From: Mytilus edulis
Lineage: Eukaryota > Mollusca > Bivalvia > Mytilida > Mytilidae
Direction: 5' to 3'
Length of the DNA stretch: 64,000 nt
NCBI RefSeq assembly: GCF_963676685.1
Contig: NC_092355.1
Coordinates: forward strand, 65,293,006 to 65,357,005
Below are positions 1 to 11,372 of the stretch, in pieces; position 1 is the first letter of the stretch, and every line of letters starts with the position of its first letter. A program made the position numbers and the translations under genes. The notes beneath the pieces were generated by a model. That model was not told the DNA's origin. It was given only the letters and a program-made list of their open reading frames with translations, and ran no database searches.

Positions 1-881
1 ATCCTCTTATTTGATATTTTAATTTGTGATAAGACATTTAATAATCATTTTATACACCAAATATACATGAAGATGACCTATTGATTACACAATATTGACT
101 ACTACATGTACCTATTAGTATTTATTATTTTTGAGTATATGTCCCACATGCTGACGACGGACAGTCAATGGTATACCATAATATGTCATGAAAACTGGTG
201 TTAAAAAAAAAGGCTCAACTAAATCAAATTTTTGAAACGTGATTGATTTTATTCCTCTAATATCTATGAGATCAAATTTATAAAACATCTATTAATATAA
301 TTAATTTCAATGTACTAGTATACATGTAAGCATTGTTGCCATTGATACATCATGTACATGTACAATCATTAGCTGATCAGCTCTATATTTTCTTTATTTT
401 TATTCTCCTGCACTGTTTTATTTATAAGAGTAGACTCATATATATGATCTGTATTCATCATTGGGACAGGTAGCTAGCTATATATATAGGTGAAGTAGGT
501 CCTTTTGATTTGATTTTTTTAAAGGATTTTGACAGCACTAAAGCATATACATGTAGTTCCAATTTATAGTTGATCTTAGCTCCTTAAGTGGATTGTGGCA
601 ACATATATTGCATATATACATGCAGAATGTTGTTCTTAAGTTTCAGCACTTTACGCATAGTTTCCGGTTGCAAGACTAGAATATGATACTGGCTTCTCAT
701 GAAATTCTGTCAGTACTTTGCCAATAGTTTCCAAGTAAAGTTGAACATTCCAAGCTCACTCCTTCCATTTGCAATGTACATGTACAAATGTACTTGCAGC
801 CTGAAATTAAATATCAGAGTAATTCTGTCAGAAAATCAACAATTATTGACATTCAAAAGCATATAGATGTAGACTAGTTCA
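1..881. other. Intergenic, no gene seen
   Basis: AT-rich DNA with frequent TATA and ACATGTA runs. No convincing coding exon, RNA gene or repeat that I can place. Confidence 0.5.
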
Positions 882-1235
882 TAATGGTAATGTGTCCATG
901 GGACACAGATGAGCAGCCGCTTGCATATAAAGGATGAAAAGGGTGACACCACCAAAATTTGTACTTGATCTGAGTGTTGTTGTAGTAAGCATTGCATATA
1001 AGTTTCAGAACATTTGGATGAAGCAAACTTGTGTTAAAGAAAGGAACAAAATCTCAGCATTTTTTTAATTTGTAAAGGGGCATAACTCTAGAAAGTAAAA
1101 GCGACCCCACCAAAAATTCAAACTTCATGTGTGTTTGTTGGTACAATGTAGTAAGCATATATATATGCATTAATTGTGTATTAGTTTCATAACATTGGTA
1201 GAGGCAAACTGAAGTTGGAGAACAGAAACCAAATT
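882..1235 (-). repeat. Dispersed bivalve repeat, family D (two subrepeats)
   Basis: Read on the minus strand it matches the longer copy at 41636-42320. Shared phrases concern the segments around 'tctaacttcagtttgcctc', 'catgttatgaaac' and 'gcataactctag'. Two subrepeats of roughly 130-150 bp are visible here. The short ORF across it is not a gene. Confidence 0.6.
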
Positions 1236-1555
1236 TGGGAGGTACATGCAAGTTTGATAAGACTGACAATGCAAGGGTAACCTTAAAAGAACTAAAATGG
1301 TCTAAATTAATATGTGTTTATTTGATAATAGGTTCGTTTTCATTTATTTTGTTTTCCCTCGAGAAAACATAAAATATTTTTTTATAATTTAATTTGGTTG
1401 AATATACATGTATATCGAATTTCTGAACAGAAAATAATGAAAATGAGACACAAAAAAAATATAACCAAAAAATAAACCTGTGATAATACTGCTTCTATTG
1501 GTACCAGGATGCTTAAAATCAATCCAAAATAATTTTTTTTTGAAAAAATGTATAC

Positions 1556-1640
1556 ACCTATAGTTGTTAATGTCTGTGTCATTTTGGTCTTTTGTGGATA
1601 GTTGTCTCATTGGCAATCGTACCACATCTTCTTTTTTATA
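1556..1640 (+). repeat. Dispersed repeat family A, 3' end fragment
   Basis: The stretch ending in 'taccacatcttc' with 'gttgtctcattggca' upstream is the 3' tail of a repeat seen at 9659, 10020, 16780, 28000 and 40980, and in reverse at 51260-54500. I recognise this tail as abundant in mussel DNA. Confidence 0.7.
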
Positions 1641-2111
1641 TTATATACAATATATATGAACAGCTAAAAATCTCAAGTGACAAATACTTATGGCCACATT
1701 CTGTACATGTTTAACCCTGATACTTCTATTACTAGACCTTAAGACATTTTTGTATACCTAACAGAATTAGGGGGGGGGTTAATGGTAAACAAATTGTGAT
1801 TGATAAAGATGAATCCTTCGTTTGCCTCCTACTGTAGGGTTTATCATTTACAAATTAGGCCAATTATATCATATTCTCAAGAAAATAAAGAAGTTAATCA
1901 AACCCCAGACCTTAATAGAGGGGTGGACAGGGGTAAGGAGACAGGGGAATGAGGGATCAGGGAAAAGGGGGTATCTTTGAAATATATTTTGTCTTGGGGC
2001 AAGGAGATGGAAGAATTGAAGTAAAAAGGGGGGGGATTTTTAGAGTAAAATGGGAAGGGAAATATAGTTGGGGTCAAGGAGTAGAAACTGTCCCGATGGA
2101 AGTTAGGGGGT
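1641..2111. other. Intergenic; purine-rich block
   Basis: No gene. From about 1915 to 2110 the plus strand is strongly G/A-rich, with runs of G of up to seven. The minus-strand ORF at 1898-2176 is a low-complexity product of that bias. Confidence 0.45.
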
Positions 2112-2124
2112 ACCCCACATACAT

Positions 2125-2205
2125 ATGACCCTAGTCCGAGATTTCTCTGACGTCCAACGGCTGTTTTGCCAGACAAGCTGGGGCTAATCTCGGACTAATA
2201 TGAAC
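2125..2205. repeat. Short inverted repeat
   Basis: 'tagtccgagatt' at 2132-2143 is answered by its exact reverse complement at 2186-2197, flanked by partly matching bases. It looks like a small palindromic mobile element end or MITE remnant. Confidence 0.4.
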
Positions 2206-3904
2206 CTAACTTGGCTACGAAATAAGTTATTAAAAATGATGATAAAAAAGACTAATTCATTGACACTAACCACTGCTAACGGTAGCGTAAAAATGACAAT
2301 AGATGTCATCCCTTCCTCTTCGGCCGTTTGCACACGGATATTTTGCAAAACTGGCCAGACATGTTTACAACTTGTCTGTAAAAGGTAAAATAAACACATA
2401 AATAAGATACCAGCTATAACGATCTATAATATTAAACATGGAACAGAAATTGAGCCCGTGCAAAGGTTTCAGCCGCAGTGATTTTCAACAGTATCGAGTA
2501 TTTTGAGACAACCCCCAAGTTTGTATTTTTCGTTATAAAGATAACATTTGGCTGCCTAATATATCGAAATCTATGTTTTCTTAAGTAATAACTCTACCTT
2601 CATCGTTGTATATTCGCCACAATGTCTGTTATGCATGTACATGGTCGTATTCATCAATATAGTATGCTGCTCGGCAATGGCGACCTTGAAATTCCTCTGG
2701 TCCGATAATGGCGCCAAATTAGAGGGAAGCAACTCGCGCCAGACAAAATTACCGTATTTCACCAAAATAATCAAAATTTCACATTTTGATAACAAACAGT
2801 AATACGATAACCACATTTATATTCAGCAATCGTTTATTAATATAATTACAAACATTATTTTATCAAAGCCATCAATAAAGAATTCACAATTAAGTAATTA
2901 ATGGAGTGCAATGAAATTAGACCTTATGGGGTAGAGGGGTTAAACAAAAGCTCGTAACTTTTTTAAAAGCCTGGTGACCCCCATTTTATTTTACCTTAAA
3001 ATGTTCGAAAAGTTCGTAGCTTTGACATATCTGTTTTAAAAAAAAATCTACCGGGGAAATTTTACGAAAAATCGATTAAACCAATATTTTTTGCCTTAAA
3101 CTAAAATTAGAAAATGCAAAATTTAGACATTAATCTGAAAATAAAAGGATTTTTAAGTCAAAAACAACCAAGGGAAAGGTTTACATTTCAAATTCTAATG
3201 TTTTTTCACATAAAAATCATACTGACTTGGTTTTAAAAGTCTTTGAATTTGATGTAACGGTTATTGTTGGAAGGGTGGGCATGTTTGGAAATAGGGTCAA
3301 AATCGCACTTTTCGCTTCAATTTGAGGAGAAAACGAGCCTGGTGACCCCTTTTTTTCTTTGCATTTTTGGATTCAGCATAAAAAAATCTACAGAATATTT
3401 GAAAATAAAAAAATTCTACCGGGGGTCACTATTGGGGTGAGCCACCTTAAAGTGCAAATATGGTCAGTTTTGGTGGATGCGGTCAAATAATTTTGTTGTA
3501 CAAGTCAACTGGAGGCATCAAAACTACTGAAATTTTGTTACGTATCAGTATTTTTGAGTAAAAAGAGGACATGCTGGCACACTGCATAGTTAAAGGTATA
3601 ACTAACAAGGACGTATACACCTAACATCAAATATACTTCTTTTCAAAAATATACATAATATGATTGAATTTGATCTCGGAATATATGTATATTTAGTGCC
3701 TGTTATCATTGTAACCGAAATCGTTTTTATAATAGATAGATTGTCAGATCACAGATAAATTTCTGTTACGTTCTGTGCGTTACTTATTTTCAAATATTTG
3801 TATTTAATCCTGTTCATAAAACGTAAGTATTAATTTTCAAATTACTTTATTTTCGATGTTTATACTACGAAACAAAGATATTAATTTTTTTTTAAATCAA
3901 CGAA
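2206..3904. other. Unassigned; no confident gene
   Basis: Holds a plus ORF at 2200-2388 with a Cys-rich end (CTRIFCKTGQTC) running into a possible GT donor, and a CpG-richer patch near 2640-2760. Neither has supporting partner exons. The phrase 'cctggtgaccccc' recurs near 2970 and 3340. Confidence 0.3.
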
Positions 3905-4290
3905 GAGCAGTCCTGGTTACAAATTAAATTAGTGTTGAGCAGACCAGTCAAAAGTTAACTTGGGAACAGGTCTGGTTTTGATCGGATTTGTCCAAGCAGA
4001 AGTTAACTTTGTTGCAGGACCGGTTTCCAAGTTAACTTATGTTAACTTTATGACAGGACTGGTTCCGAAGTTAACTTATGTTAACTTATGACAGGACTGG
4101 TTCGAAGTTAACTTATATCAATAGCGGACCTGTTTCCAAGTTAACTTTTTGGCAGACATAAAAACAGTCCTAGGACCAAGTCCGCTTTTCAAGTTAACTA
4201 GATTTTGGTCCTAGGACTGGTCAGAGCAGTCCTATATTCGGTCACAGGTTAAGGGTTAGGGTTATGACTGGTTATCAAGTTAACTTGCTG
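3905..4290. repeat. Degenerate array rich in GTTAAC
   Basis: About a dozen copies of 'aagttaact' alternate with 'aggactggt' or its complement. Spacing is irregular, roughly 20-45 bp. Two TTAGGG-like words occur near 4250 but do not form a telomeric array. Confidence 0.7.
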
Positions 4291-4972
4291 TACAGGTTAG
4301 GAGTGCACCCATCTGTAAGTATGTTCAAGAAAAGGCGGTATGGATTGAAAAATCATTCTAGATACATTTACTAAGTAACGGTTTCCATAGTTTCAATAAA
4401 CAATTGAATACAATGAAAATGTGAAAGTACACATTTTTATTAGTTTATACCGTGTAAAGGCTTAAACAAATACATGTAGATCAAAAACAACAACAACACA
4501 AACAAACAATAATTAAAACACAACTTTTTATGATACTACTGTGTTAGATAAAACCAACAGAGACGAGACAAATTAATAATACAATTAGTTACATATTTTG
4601 ATATAACACAACGCTACGCAATGTAAAGTTCCCTGTTGTCAGCTTTTTTTTAGTTCGTGATTTTTCACTCCAACCTGCAAAAAATATAAAAAGTGAATTT
4701 GATTTCAAAAGTTTAATGTCATGGAAGATCTAGATATCAATTTTGTAAAATGTATGTACAATATTTCAGCCTAGCACTCGATCATGGAATTGGAAATGTA
4801 TTGTGTGTTAACTAACAGATTTAGATACACAATAAAGGCATCTGCATAAACAATAATTTGTGGCTTCAAATATTCTCCTTTTGTGGTTTTCTCAGAAAGA
4901 CCATGGTATTCGCTTCATTGTACAAGGTTTGAAAATCTCAGTCAATACATTACGCTAGTTAACAATAAACTC
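4291..4972. other. Intergenic, nothing recognised
   Basis: AT-rich sequence. No exon, RNA or repeat could be supported. Confidence 0.45.
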
Positions 4973-5160
4973 ATCATAGATACCAGGATTAAAATTTTAT
5001 AATTACGTTCGAATCAAAAAATGTTTAAAGGGCCTAATAAAGTACGAAGTTAAAGAGAATTGAGGACCAAAAATTCCTAAAAGTTTTGCCAAATACAGCT
5101 AAGGTAATCTATTTCTGAGGTAGAAAAGCCTATGTTTTTCAAAAATTCAAAATACACTGA
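4973..5160 (+). repeat. Dispersed repeat family B
   Basis: Starts near 'taccaggatt' and carries 'cctaaaagttttgcc' and 'gctaaggtaat'. The reverse complement of the same words lies at 8155-8340, and a third copy is at 28577-28745 with the 'gcgcgtttcgtct' core that is typical of this mussel repeat. Confidence 0.6.
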
Positions 5161-5619
5161 ATGGTCCTGCCACAATAGCTGCATCTAAAATATTTTGACA
5201 TAGAAAATTTGTTGACCAATACGATGTGCCTGTGTCTCAAGCGTGTTATACTGAGTGTTTATTCACATTGAAGGTGGTTCATGCAAAACAGGACACGTTT
5301 GATAAGGTATATTGAAAACAATCTCTACCTAAAGAGCTTAACAGCAAGTCTATTTTGTTTTATATTTTCACTTGAAAGATGGTGTGATGGAGACGTTGTG
5401 CTTAATGTCAATGCAGACATAATATCAATACGATTAGCCTAATTTTGCTTTAGTCCAAACACATTACTGTATATCATTTAATTTATGAAATGGTAGTTTT
5501 CTGTTAGTACTTTTTCGATTACTTAAACATAAAAAAAAGACATGAAATTCTGTGATTTTATAAAGTACTTAATTATGATATGTAAGATATAAATTGTTTG
5601 ATACTTAAAAAGTCCAAAT
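5161..5619. other. Intergenic, nothing recognised
   Basis: No exon, RNA gene or repeat could be supported in this AT-rich stretch. Confidence 0.4.
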
Positions 5620-5935
5620 AACTAATAAGGTTATCATCAGCTCAGTAGTCAGTACTTCGGTATTGACATGATTTATAACAAACCTTTCTAAAATTGTCTG
5701 TTTATGAATTTTGAAATTATAAAAAAAAACAAAGGTTTCAGCTCCCTCAGGCAAAGTTGACCTTAGATGAATTTGGCTATTTGTTTTATGTATTCTTTTG
5801 CCAAATAGCTCTTCAACTGTTTCAGTACTTATTCATCCCTCGAATTTCAAATCGTTACGTTCCTGGTGGAGGCAAATCCAGAAAAAGCTGTTCGGACGCA
5901 TAGAATTATTTAACGTGTTGTTTTCATTTTTTTTT
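5620..5935 (+). repeat. Dispersed repeat family C
   Basis: The segments around 'gtagtcagtac', 'ctccctcaggcaaagttga' and 'cagacgcat'-like words recur at 23100-23310, and a fragment recurs near 9055-9110. It lies just downstream of the lectin gene stop codon. Confidence 0.5.
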
Positions 5936-5943
5936 AAATAAAC

Positions 5944-6161
5944 TTACTGCTTTTCACATATATATGAACGTTGGGTGTGACAATTTCCATCGTTCCATTT
6001 ATATGGAAAGTTTTTCATCATTAGAATGCAATCTTCACCTGTGGTGTTACCAAAGTTGTCTGGTTGTCCCGGATGCCAATCGTTTAAAGTAATTATCACC
6101 TTGCTATGTATCCATATCCAAATTCCTTCGGTAACAATATCTGTCCCGCCTAGCCAGTAAT
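5944..6161 (-). CDS. Exon 4: C-terminal half of C-type lectin domain
   Basis: The reading starts YWLGGTD and contains WHPGQPDN, GEDCILM, KWNDGNC and YICEKQ, followed by TAA at 5944-5946. These are the conserved WLGG-type core, the QPD carbohydrate and calcium motif, the WND calcium motif and the last three cysteines of the domain. The probable acceptor TTTCGAG requires a phase-1 exon upstream, which does not match exon 3 directly. Confidence 0.75.
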
Positions 6162-9100
6162 CTCGAAACCAAAATTGAAATGTATATTAATAGTGAATAA
6201 ATAATGAATAATTAATAATGTTTTTTTTATTAAGGAGTTTAACCTATAAAACCTTGATATGGCAAACTTTTTTAGTTAACATTTCAATTTAGAATTTATT
6301 GGCCATTTTCGCGATTTACTCCTGCCTAAAATGGAATTTAGAATCAATATATAAATATTTGAAAGGGCATAAAAATGTGGTGCACACTTTAAATTATGCG
6401 CTACGCTCATTATTCAGTGTGCACAACCATGTCAATGTTATTTATTCCTGGACAGACACATATTACAGCCCTTCCATGTGTATACTGGTTAAGCGTTTTG
6501 CTCTCTTTGTTCTACATTGGTCTGTCATTAAATATTGTTTTCGTTAAATGTATCAATTCAAGGAACAACAATAATAAAAAGAAATAGGGGTGCAAGCGTG
6601 TGATATATGCGACCTTTTATAACATTCGTAAGATCTATACTATATACTTTTCTGATATGTCTTGACTACGGTCTTAATGCAGCTCATCTGCGTAGTAGTT
6701 TTCACTTCTGCAAGCATGGAATTTTCACTTTCACAAAACGCCTACAACATGTAACACATTGTGTATCCCAAATGTATGAAAACTTTATTGGCTAATAAAA
6801 AAAATAAAAAAAGGATACTGCAAAACTCATTCAATATCGTTTATGTACTAGTATATCAACAATCTAACCACTAAATCAAACGGATCAGATATATTTATTG
6901 TGGTTAGATTTTGTTTTATGCACACGATGTTGGTCTGATGTTATAGCATATAAGAATACAACTAAAAAGACTTATATTCCAATTTTAAAAGAAGAGATTC
7001 TGTGCTCACATCGACATCAATATTAGATAAAATTAACAAAATATAGCATTAGGAAAACAAATATGAATAATCAGTTGATCTAAAATTAAAACGAAATTGG
7101 AAATGAGATATATTAACCCAAGACAATACATTTTGATAGGCAAATGCAGTTTTCTAATGCGATAAAGGCATTGCAATAGAAGAATGAACATTTGAATATT
7201 GTATTTTTGACTGACCTGCAAGTGATATTCAATGTTTTCTTTGTAAAATTATTCAAAGGTTTAATTTTCTTTAAAATTGCTGAGGTGTTTGAAGGCAGCG
7301 AGGATTTTTTTTAAATTTGTCTGTTTCAATTTTGACCCATGTTGAGGTATTTAAAGGTGGCAGAATGCAATTTTAAATGCTAGCTAAAATCTATATGTGT
7401 TTTAATCTATGATCAGAGGTACCAATTTAATCAATTAAAGATTAAATCAAATATCGTAGCAAAAGAACATAAGACTACTGTTTAGAAATGTCTTTAAATG
7501 CTTTTGTATAAGTGTTGCTTCTTTATATATTGTTAAACCTCTAAAGAAAAGTGAAATATACCAAACATGTCAAAGGTAAATTAAAATTCATACGTAGAAA
7601 AACAACTGACAATATCATGACAAAATACTAAAACTACCAAAAGACAAACAACAGCCGAGACAAAAAAATAGAGACAGAAAAACACAAACCCATCCAAAAT
7701 AATGGAATTTCATGTGTTCCGAAATATTGAGCAGATGCTCCTTCATAAATGCACCTCGATAAATCACATAAAATGTTGGAGATTTGTCATTTATGAAGAA
7801 TGGGCAAACGGTCTAGATTGCTATACAAATTTCGATTTAAAAATAATCTGCATACGAATATATGTATCAGATGTCAGATATCAGAATGCAATTTATTATT
7901 GCGCTATTTTCACAGTCGCATGCTTTGCAATAATAAAAACACACACTAATTTTCTTAATTTACAGTAATCAAAAACAAATCGTACCTTTGCGTCGTGCCA
8001 CGTTTTAGTATCAGCACTGAAATAGTAACAGTTACTTCCTAATCTCAACCAATTTACTGGACATGTTTGATGTACTGGAAAATATTAAGATTTCTCAGTG
8101 AAGTAAATTATTACGCTCACAAACAACATGATACAATTGGGAGATATGTTCTACCTTAGGAAAAGATAACCTTAGCTGTGTTTGGCAACACTTTTAGGAA
8201 TTTTGGTCCTAAATGCTCTTCAACTTCATAGTTTATTTGTTCTTTCAAACTTTTTTGGATTCGCGCGTCACTAAAGAGTTTTGTGTAGACGAAACGCGCG
8301 AAGATATAAAACTCAATCCTGGTATATATGATAAGTTGATTATTATAAAACATTTATATTTTTGGTTTAACATTGAAGACATACGTGTTATCATTGACTA
8401 TCTGGGATATTTTGACATTATTGCAGTATACATCATTTTTATGGATTATTAGAAGCAAGTTTGAAGAAAAGTTATATACAAGAGGGACGAAAGATACCAA
8501 AGGGACAGTCAAACTCATAAATCTAAAACAAACTGATAACGCCATGGCTAAAAATGAAAAAAACAAACAGAAAAACAATAGTAAACATGACACAACATAG
8601 AAAACTAAAGAATAAACAACACGAACCCCACCAAAAACTAGGGGTGATCTCAGGTGCTCCGGAAGGGGTAAGCAGATCCTTCTCCACATGTGGCACCCGT
8701 CGTGTTGCCTATGTGATTACAAATCCGGTAAATAGTCTAATTCGGTAGGTCACATTCATGAAAGGGAAGGGGATTGTACTTACGACGTAAGAAACATATC
8801 CGATATCATTTGTGAAACATATGTTTATAAAGTAATGCCAGTTATTAACAAAGTGGATCGTATATAACGCCTGATAGAAATACAAATGTAAAAAATGAAT
8901 AATGAAAGTTAGCTCTGGCCTTGAAGGCATAAAACTTTGCTTTGTGCTCGAGGCACACAAATCATGCTCGAAACATGAAATCCAACATTTTGATTGGTTG
9001 ATTTTGGAGTACGAGCACAAAAAACTAACTCGACAGTTTTATGACTTTAAGGCCTGTAGTCAGTACCTCTGTACTTACATGATTTATTACCAACACCTTT

Positions 9101-11092
9101 TTAAGTATTTTTGGTCAACGTTTCCATTGCCTTCAAGTGCATGTTCAAAGTCAGAAACCTATAGTTCAGTATTGTTTTATGTTGATATCCGCCATTTATG
9201 TTTCGTTAATCGATTCAGTCTTAATCTTGAATGGCTTCTGGTGAAATATGTTTTCTTAGCGATAATTTTACCACACGCGCGGATCCAGTTAGTTTGAAAT
9301 GGTGCTTGTAATTCTAATAATATCATTAATCGTTCACATGATCAAATAAATCAACAGAAAATCAATAAGTTTTTGTTTACCTGTTGTGTTCTGGAAAAGT
9401 GGATAACATATATGGCTTTGTGATTTTGGAATACATATTTCGTCCAGACTGCAGTTATGATCTTGACATACAGAGGCTAAGTTCTAAAACACACATTTCA
9501 CAAATTATGTAGCATTACAATGACAAAAATAATTGACAAGCAATAACTTTGTCTTGTGTCGGTACTATTTCATCTTATTTATTTTTTAAAGTTTTATGGA
9601 AACAAGGCCAACTTGTAAAACTTTCTTTTGTTTAACATTGTAATCTTCAAACATAAAAGGCTCCGTGTTGACCGCCGTACCTTGACCTATAATGGTTAAC
9701 TTTTATAAATTGTTACTTGGATGGAGAGTTGTCTCATTGGCATTAATACCACATTTTCTATATCTTTAGAACCAATAATAAAGACTAGTTTGATGATTTT
9801 CTTTTCCTGGTCTACAAATTCTTGATAAGACATGATGTGTATGTGATAGCACGTAAACATTCGTATAAAATAAATCATGCGTGTGATATAAAACATATTT
9901 GTGAAATAAAATCGTTCAAATTTACGTGATTTGTGTAGATTTCATAACAACTAAGAATTGATTCATGTGGCTTGATATCATACAATTACAGTCATACGAA
10001 ATGGTTTTACGCTAGTAATTTTGGGGCTCTTTATAGCTTGTTGTTCGGTGTGAGCCAAGGCTCCGTGTTGAAGGCCGTACATTGACCTATAATGTTTTAC
10101 TTTTTAAGATTGTTGTTTGGATGGAGAGTTGTCTCATTGGCACTCACACCACATCTTCCTATATCTATATACAATTTTATTGTAATAATAATAAAAGAGG
10201 GACGAACGATACCAGAGAGAGAGTCAACCTCATAGATTTGGAAATAAACTGACAACGCCATGGCTAAAAAATAAATGAGCTTTCATCGATTTATTATTTT
10301 TACATTTTAAATTCAATAACTTACGATAGTTGATATCAAGCTATAATCAATTAAAATTAGCTATTGAGCCCATTTCTCTTAAAGTCAATACCTTAATTGA
10401 GTAATTAAAAACACTCCACAACTGAACACAAGACGTTTTGAACGTTTTAGAAATGTAATAGAAAGTGACAAAATATTATTTCCAGATGAAAAGTGCAAGA
10501 GTATTGTACATTACTGATTGAGGAACATAAATGCATGTCCGTTTCCATTGAATCATCATTGACCTAACGTTAATTAAAATGATGAAGTATAGATTCATCG
10601 TGATAGATTCGCCTATACAAATAACATCTTTTTGACATCTCTTTTTATTCCACACTCAGTGCACTAATAGATCGCAACCATGAAATTCATAACGTTCAAA
10701 TTCGTGTTCGTTAAAAAAAGTAAAATAACAAAAATACTAAACTCTGAAGAAAATTCAAACGAATGTCATATAGAACAACTTACTGGTGGGAAGGTCGATG
10801 CTGCAACAAAACTATCACCATAGCTATCTATTAAGAGGGCAGTACTCTCCTCTGGCTCAGCATTATTAATCTGACACGTTTTATTGTGTTGTATAAAATT
10901 TATGGATCTACAGATCTTCATCCTTGAGCAAAGCTGAGCACACAATGACCACATACTAACTGCTTGTGTCTCAAACACAACATTTCCGATGTATATTTTA
11001 TGTGGTGTTTGTCTAAGTACCACGATATCACCAGCACAATAATTTGAAAACGTTCCTATAGCGATTAGCAGAATTTCGATGAATTTTGTCAT
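5944..11092 (-). CDS. Secreted PAN/apple + Cys-rich + C-type lectin protein (multi-exon gene span)
   Basis: Four exons with good splice sites read in order on the minus strand: 11092-10784, 9483-9381, 8074-7986 and 6161-5944. They encode a signal peptide, a PAN/apple-like domain, a short Cys-rich segment, then the start and end of a C-type lectin domain. The last exon has QPD, the motif usually linked to galactose-type ligands, and WND, which helps bind calcium. By family knowledge this is a secreted or surface glycan-binding protein of innate recognition. Exon 3 ends in phase 0 but exon 4 begins in phase 1, and the central part of the lectin fold is missing. An exon between 7985 and 6162 is therefore either undetected by me or lost, so the gene could be a pseudogene. 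Introns are full of dispersed repeats. Ligand and function are inferred. Confidence 0.7.
6162..7985 (-). other. Intron region, missing lectin exon expected here
   Basis: No stretch on the minus strand gave the expected middle of a C-type lectin domain. The small ORFs at 6299-6795 and 7033-7968 have no domain features. This is either a true long intron with an exon I cannot see, or a deletion. Confidence 0.4.
7986..8074 (-). CDS. Exon 3: start of C-type lectin domain
   Basis: After the acceptor TTTTCCAG, the phase-1 reading gives CPVNWLRLGSNCYYF then TWHDAK. This is the conserved first strand and start of helix 1 of a C-type lectin domain (C-P-W, then C-Y-F, then W-A). The exon is 89 nt and ends in phase 0 at GTACGA. 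The next segment (helix 2 and its residues) should follow but was not found. Confidence 0.75.
8155..8340 (-). repeat. Dispersed repeat family B, reverse copy
   Basis: Reverse complement of the family found at 4973-5160 and 28577-28745, with 'gacgaaacgcgcg' near 8287-8300. It sits in the intron between lectin-gene exons 2 and 3. Confidence 0.6.
8450..8830 (-). mobile_element. Penelope-like element, 3' end copy (-)
   Basis: On the minus strand this matches 17745-18100 closely. It includes the last codons of the reverse transcriptase ORF (the 'gatatcggatatgtt' region) and the whole 3' non-coding tail with 'tgccacatgtggag', 'cttccggagcacctgagatc' and 'tttagccatggcgttgtcag'. The predicted ORFs here are that tail read through. 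It is 5'-truncated and lies inside an intron of the lectin gene. Confidence 0.75.
8831..9380 (-). other. Intron sequence, small repeat fragments
   Basis: Contains a fragment of family C near 9055-9110. The 131-codon plus ORF at 8902-9297 has no domain features and is probably chance. Confidence 0.4.
9381..9483 (-). CDS. Exon 2: short Cys-rich segment
   Basis: The acceptor TTTTAG precedes AAC in phase 0. Translation gives NLASVCQDHNCSLDEIC and onward to CYPLF, with four closely spaced cysteines resembling half of an EGF-like or similar linker module. The exon is 103 nt and ends in phase 1 at a GTAAAC donor. It continues in frame from exon 1 and into exon 3, which supports the model. Confidence 0.65.
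9659..9770 (+). repeat. Dispersed repeat family A, 3' tail
   Basis: Carries 'ggctccgtgttgaccgcc', 'cttggatggagagttgtct' and 'ataccacattttc'. It is nearly the same as the copy 360 bp further on. Confidence 0.7.
10020..10168 (+). repeat. Dispersed repeat family A, 3' tail
   Basis: Starts at 'ttggggctctttatagctt' and ends at 'accacatcttcc'. It is a direct repeat of the 9659 copy within the same intron of the lectin gene. Confidence 0.7.
10190..10275 (-). mobile_element. Penelope-like element tail fragment (-)
   Basis: The reverse complement reads from 'agccatggcgttgtcag' to 'cgtccctctttt', which is the extreme 3' end of the element at 16940-18115. It is a short 5'-truncated copy, or the remnant of one. 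Confidence 0.6.
10784..11092 (-). CDS. Exon 1: signal peptide and PAN/apple-like domain
   Basis: The ATG at 11092 opens a hydrophobic leader (about residues 1-20, ending near YCAG). It is followed by a segment with cysteines in VSMWSLCAQLCSRMKICRS and KTCQI that fits the PAN/apple pattern, in which a central helix carries paired cysteines. The exon is 103 codons and ends in phase 0 at CCA followed by the donor GTAAGT. Read without splicing it would stop five codons later (VSCSI), so the splice is the better model. Confidence 0.75.
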
Positions 11093-11132
11093 AATTAATT
11101 CTCTTAGTTTAATATTCTGATGATAATGTTAC

Positions 11133-11372
11133 CTAGTTAGTATCTTTGTACTACTGAAAGAAGTAGCAACATCACTAATGTTGTTAGCAATGAGTGTAGT
11201 TAATTATTTATCATTGTTACAAATACAAACACTTCATTTTTAAATGAATATATATTAAGATTCTGTGTTATATTGGAAGAAGTAGCAACATCACTAATGT
11301 TGTTTGCAATGAGTGTAATTAATTATTGATCATTGTTTTAAATACAAACACTTCATTTAATGAATTAATATG
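11133..11372. repeat. 119-bp tandem duplication upstream of the lectin gene start
   Basis: 'aagtagcaacatcactaatg' occurs at 11161 and again at 11280, with the following ~100 bp also repeated ('tgcaatgagtgta', 'atacaaacacttcattt'). It lies 40-280 bp upstream of the ATG at 11092, so it may include the promoter or 5' UTR. A regulatory role is inference. Confidence 0.7.

Noticed and set aside
4245-4265. Interstitial telomere sequence
   Set aside because: Only two TTAGGG-like words; not an array.
8902-9297. 131-codon plus ORF
   Set aside because: Lies in an intron on the opposite strand, overlaps a repeat fragment, and shows no domain, signal peptide or splice support.
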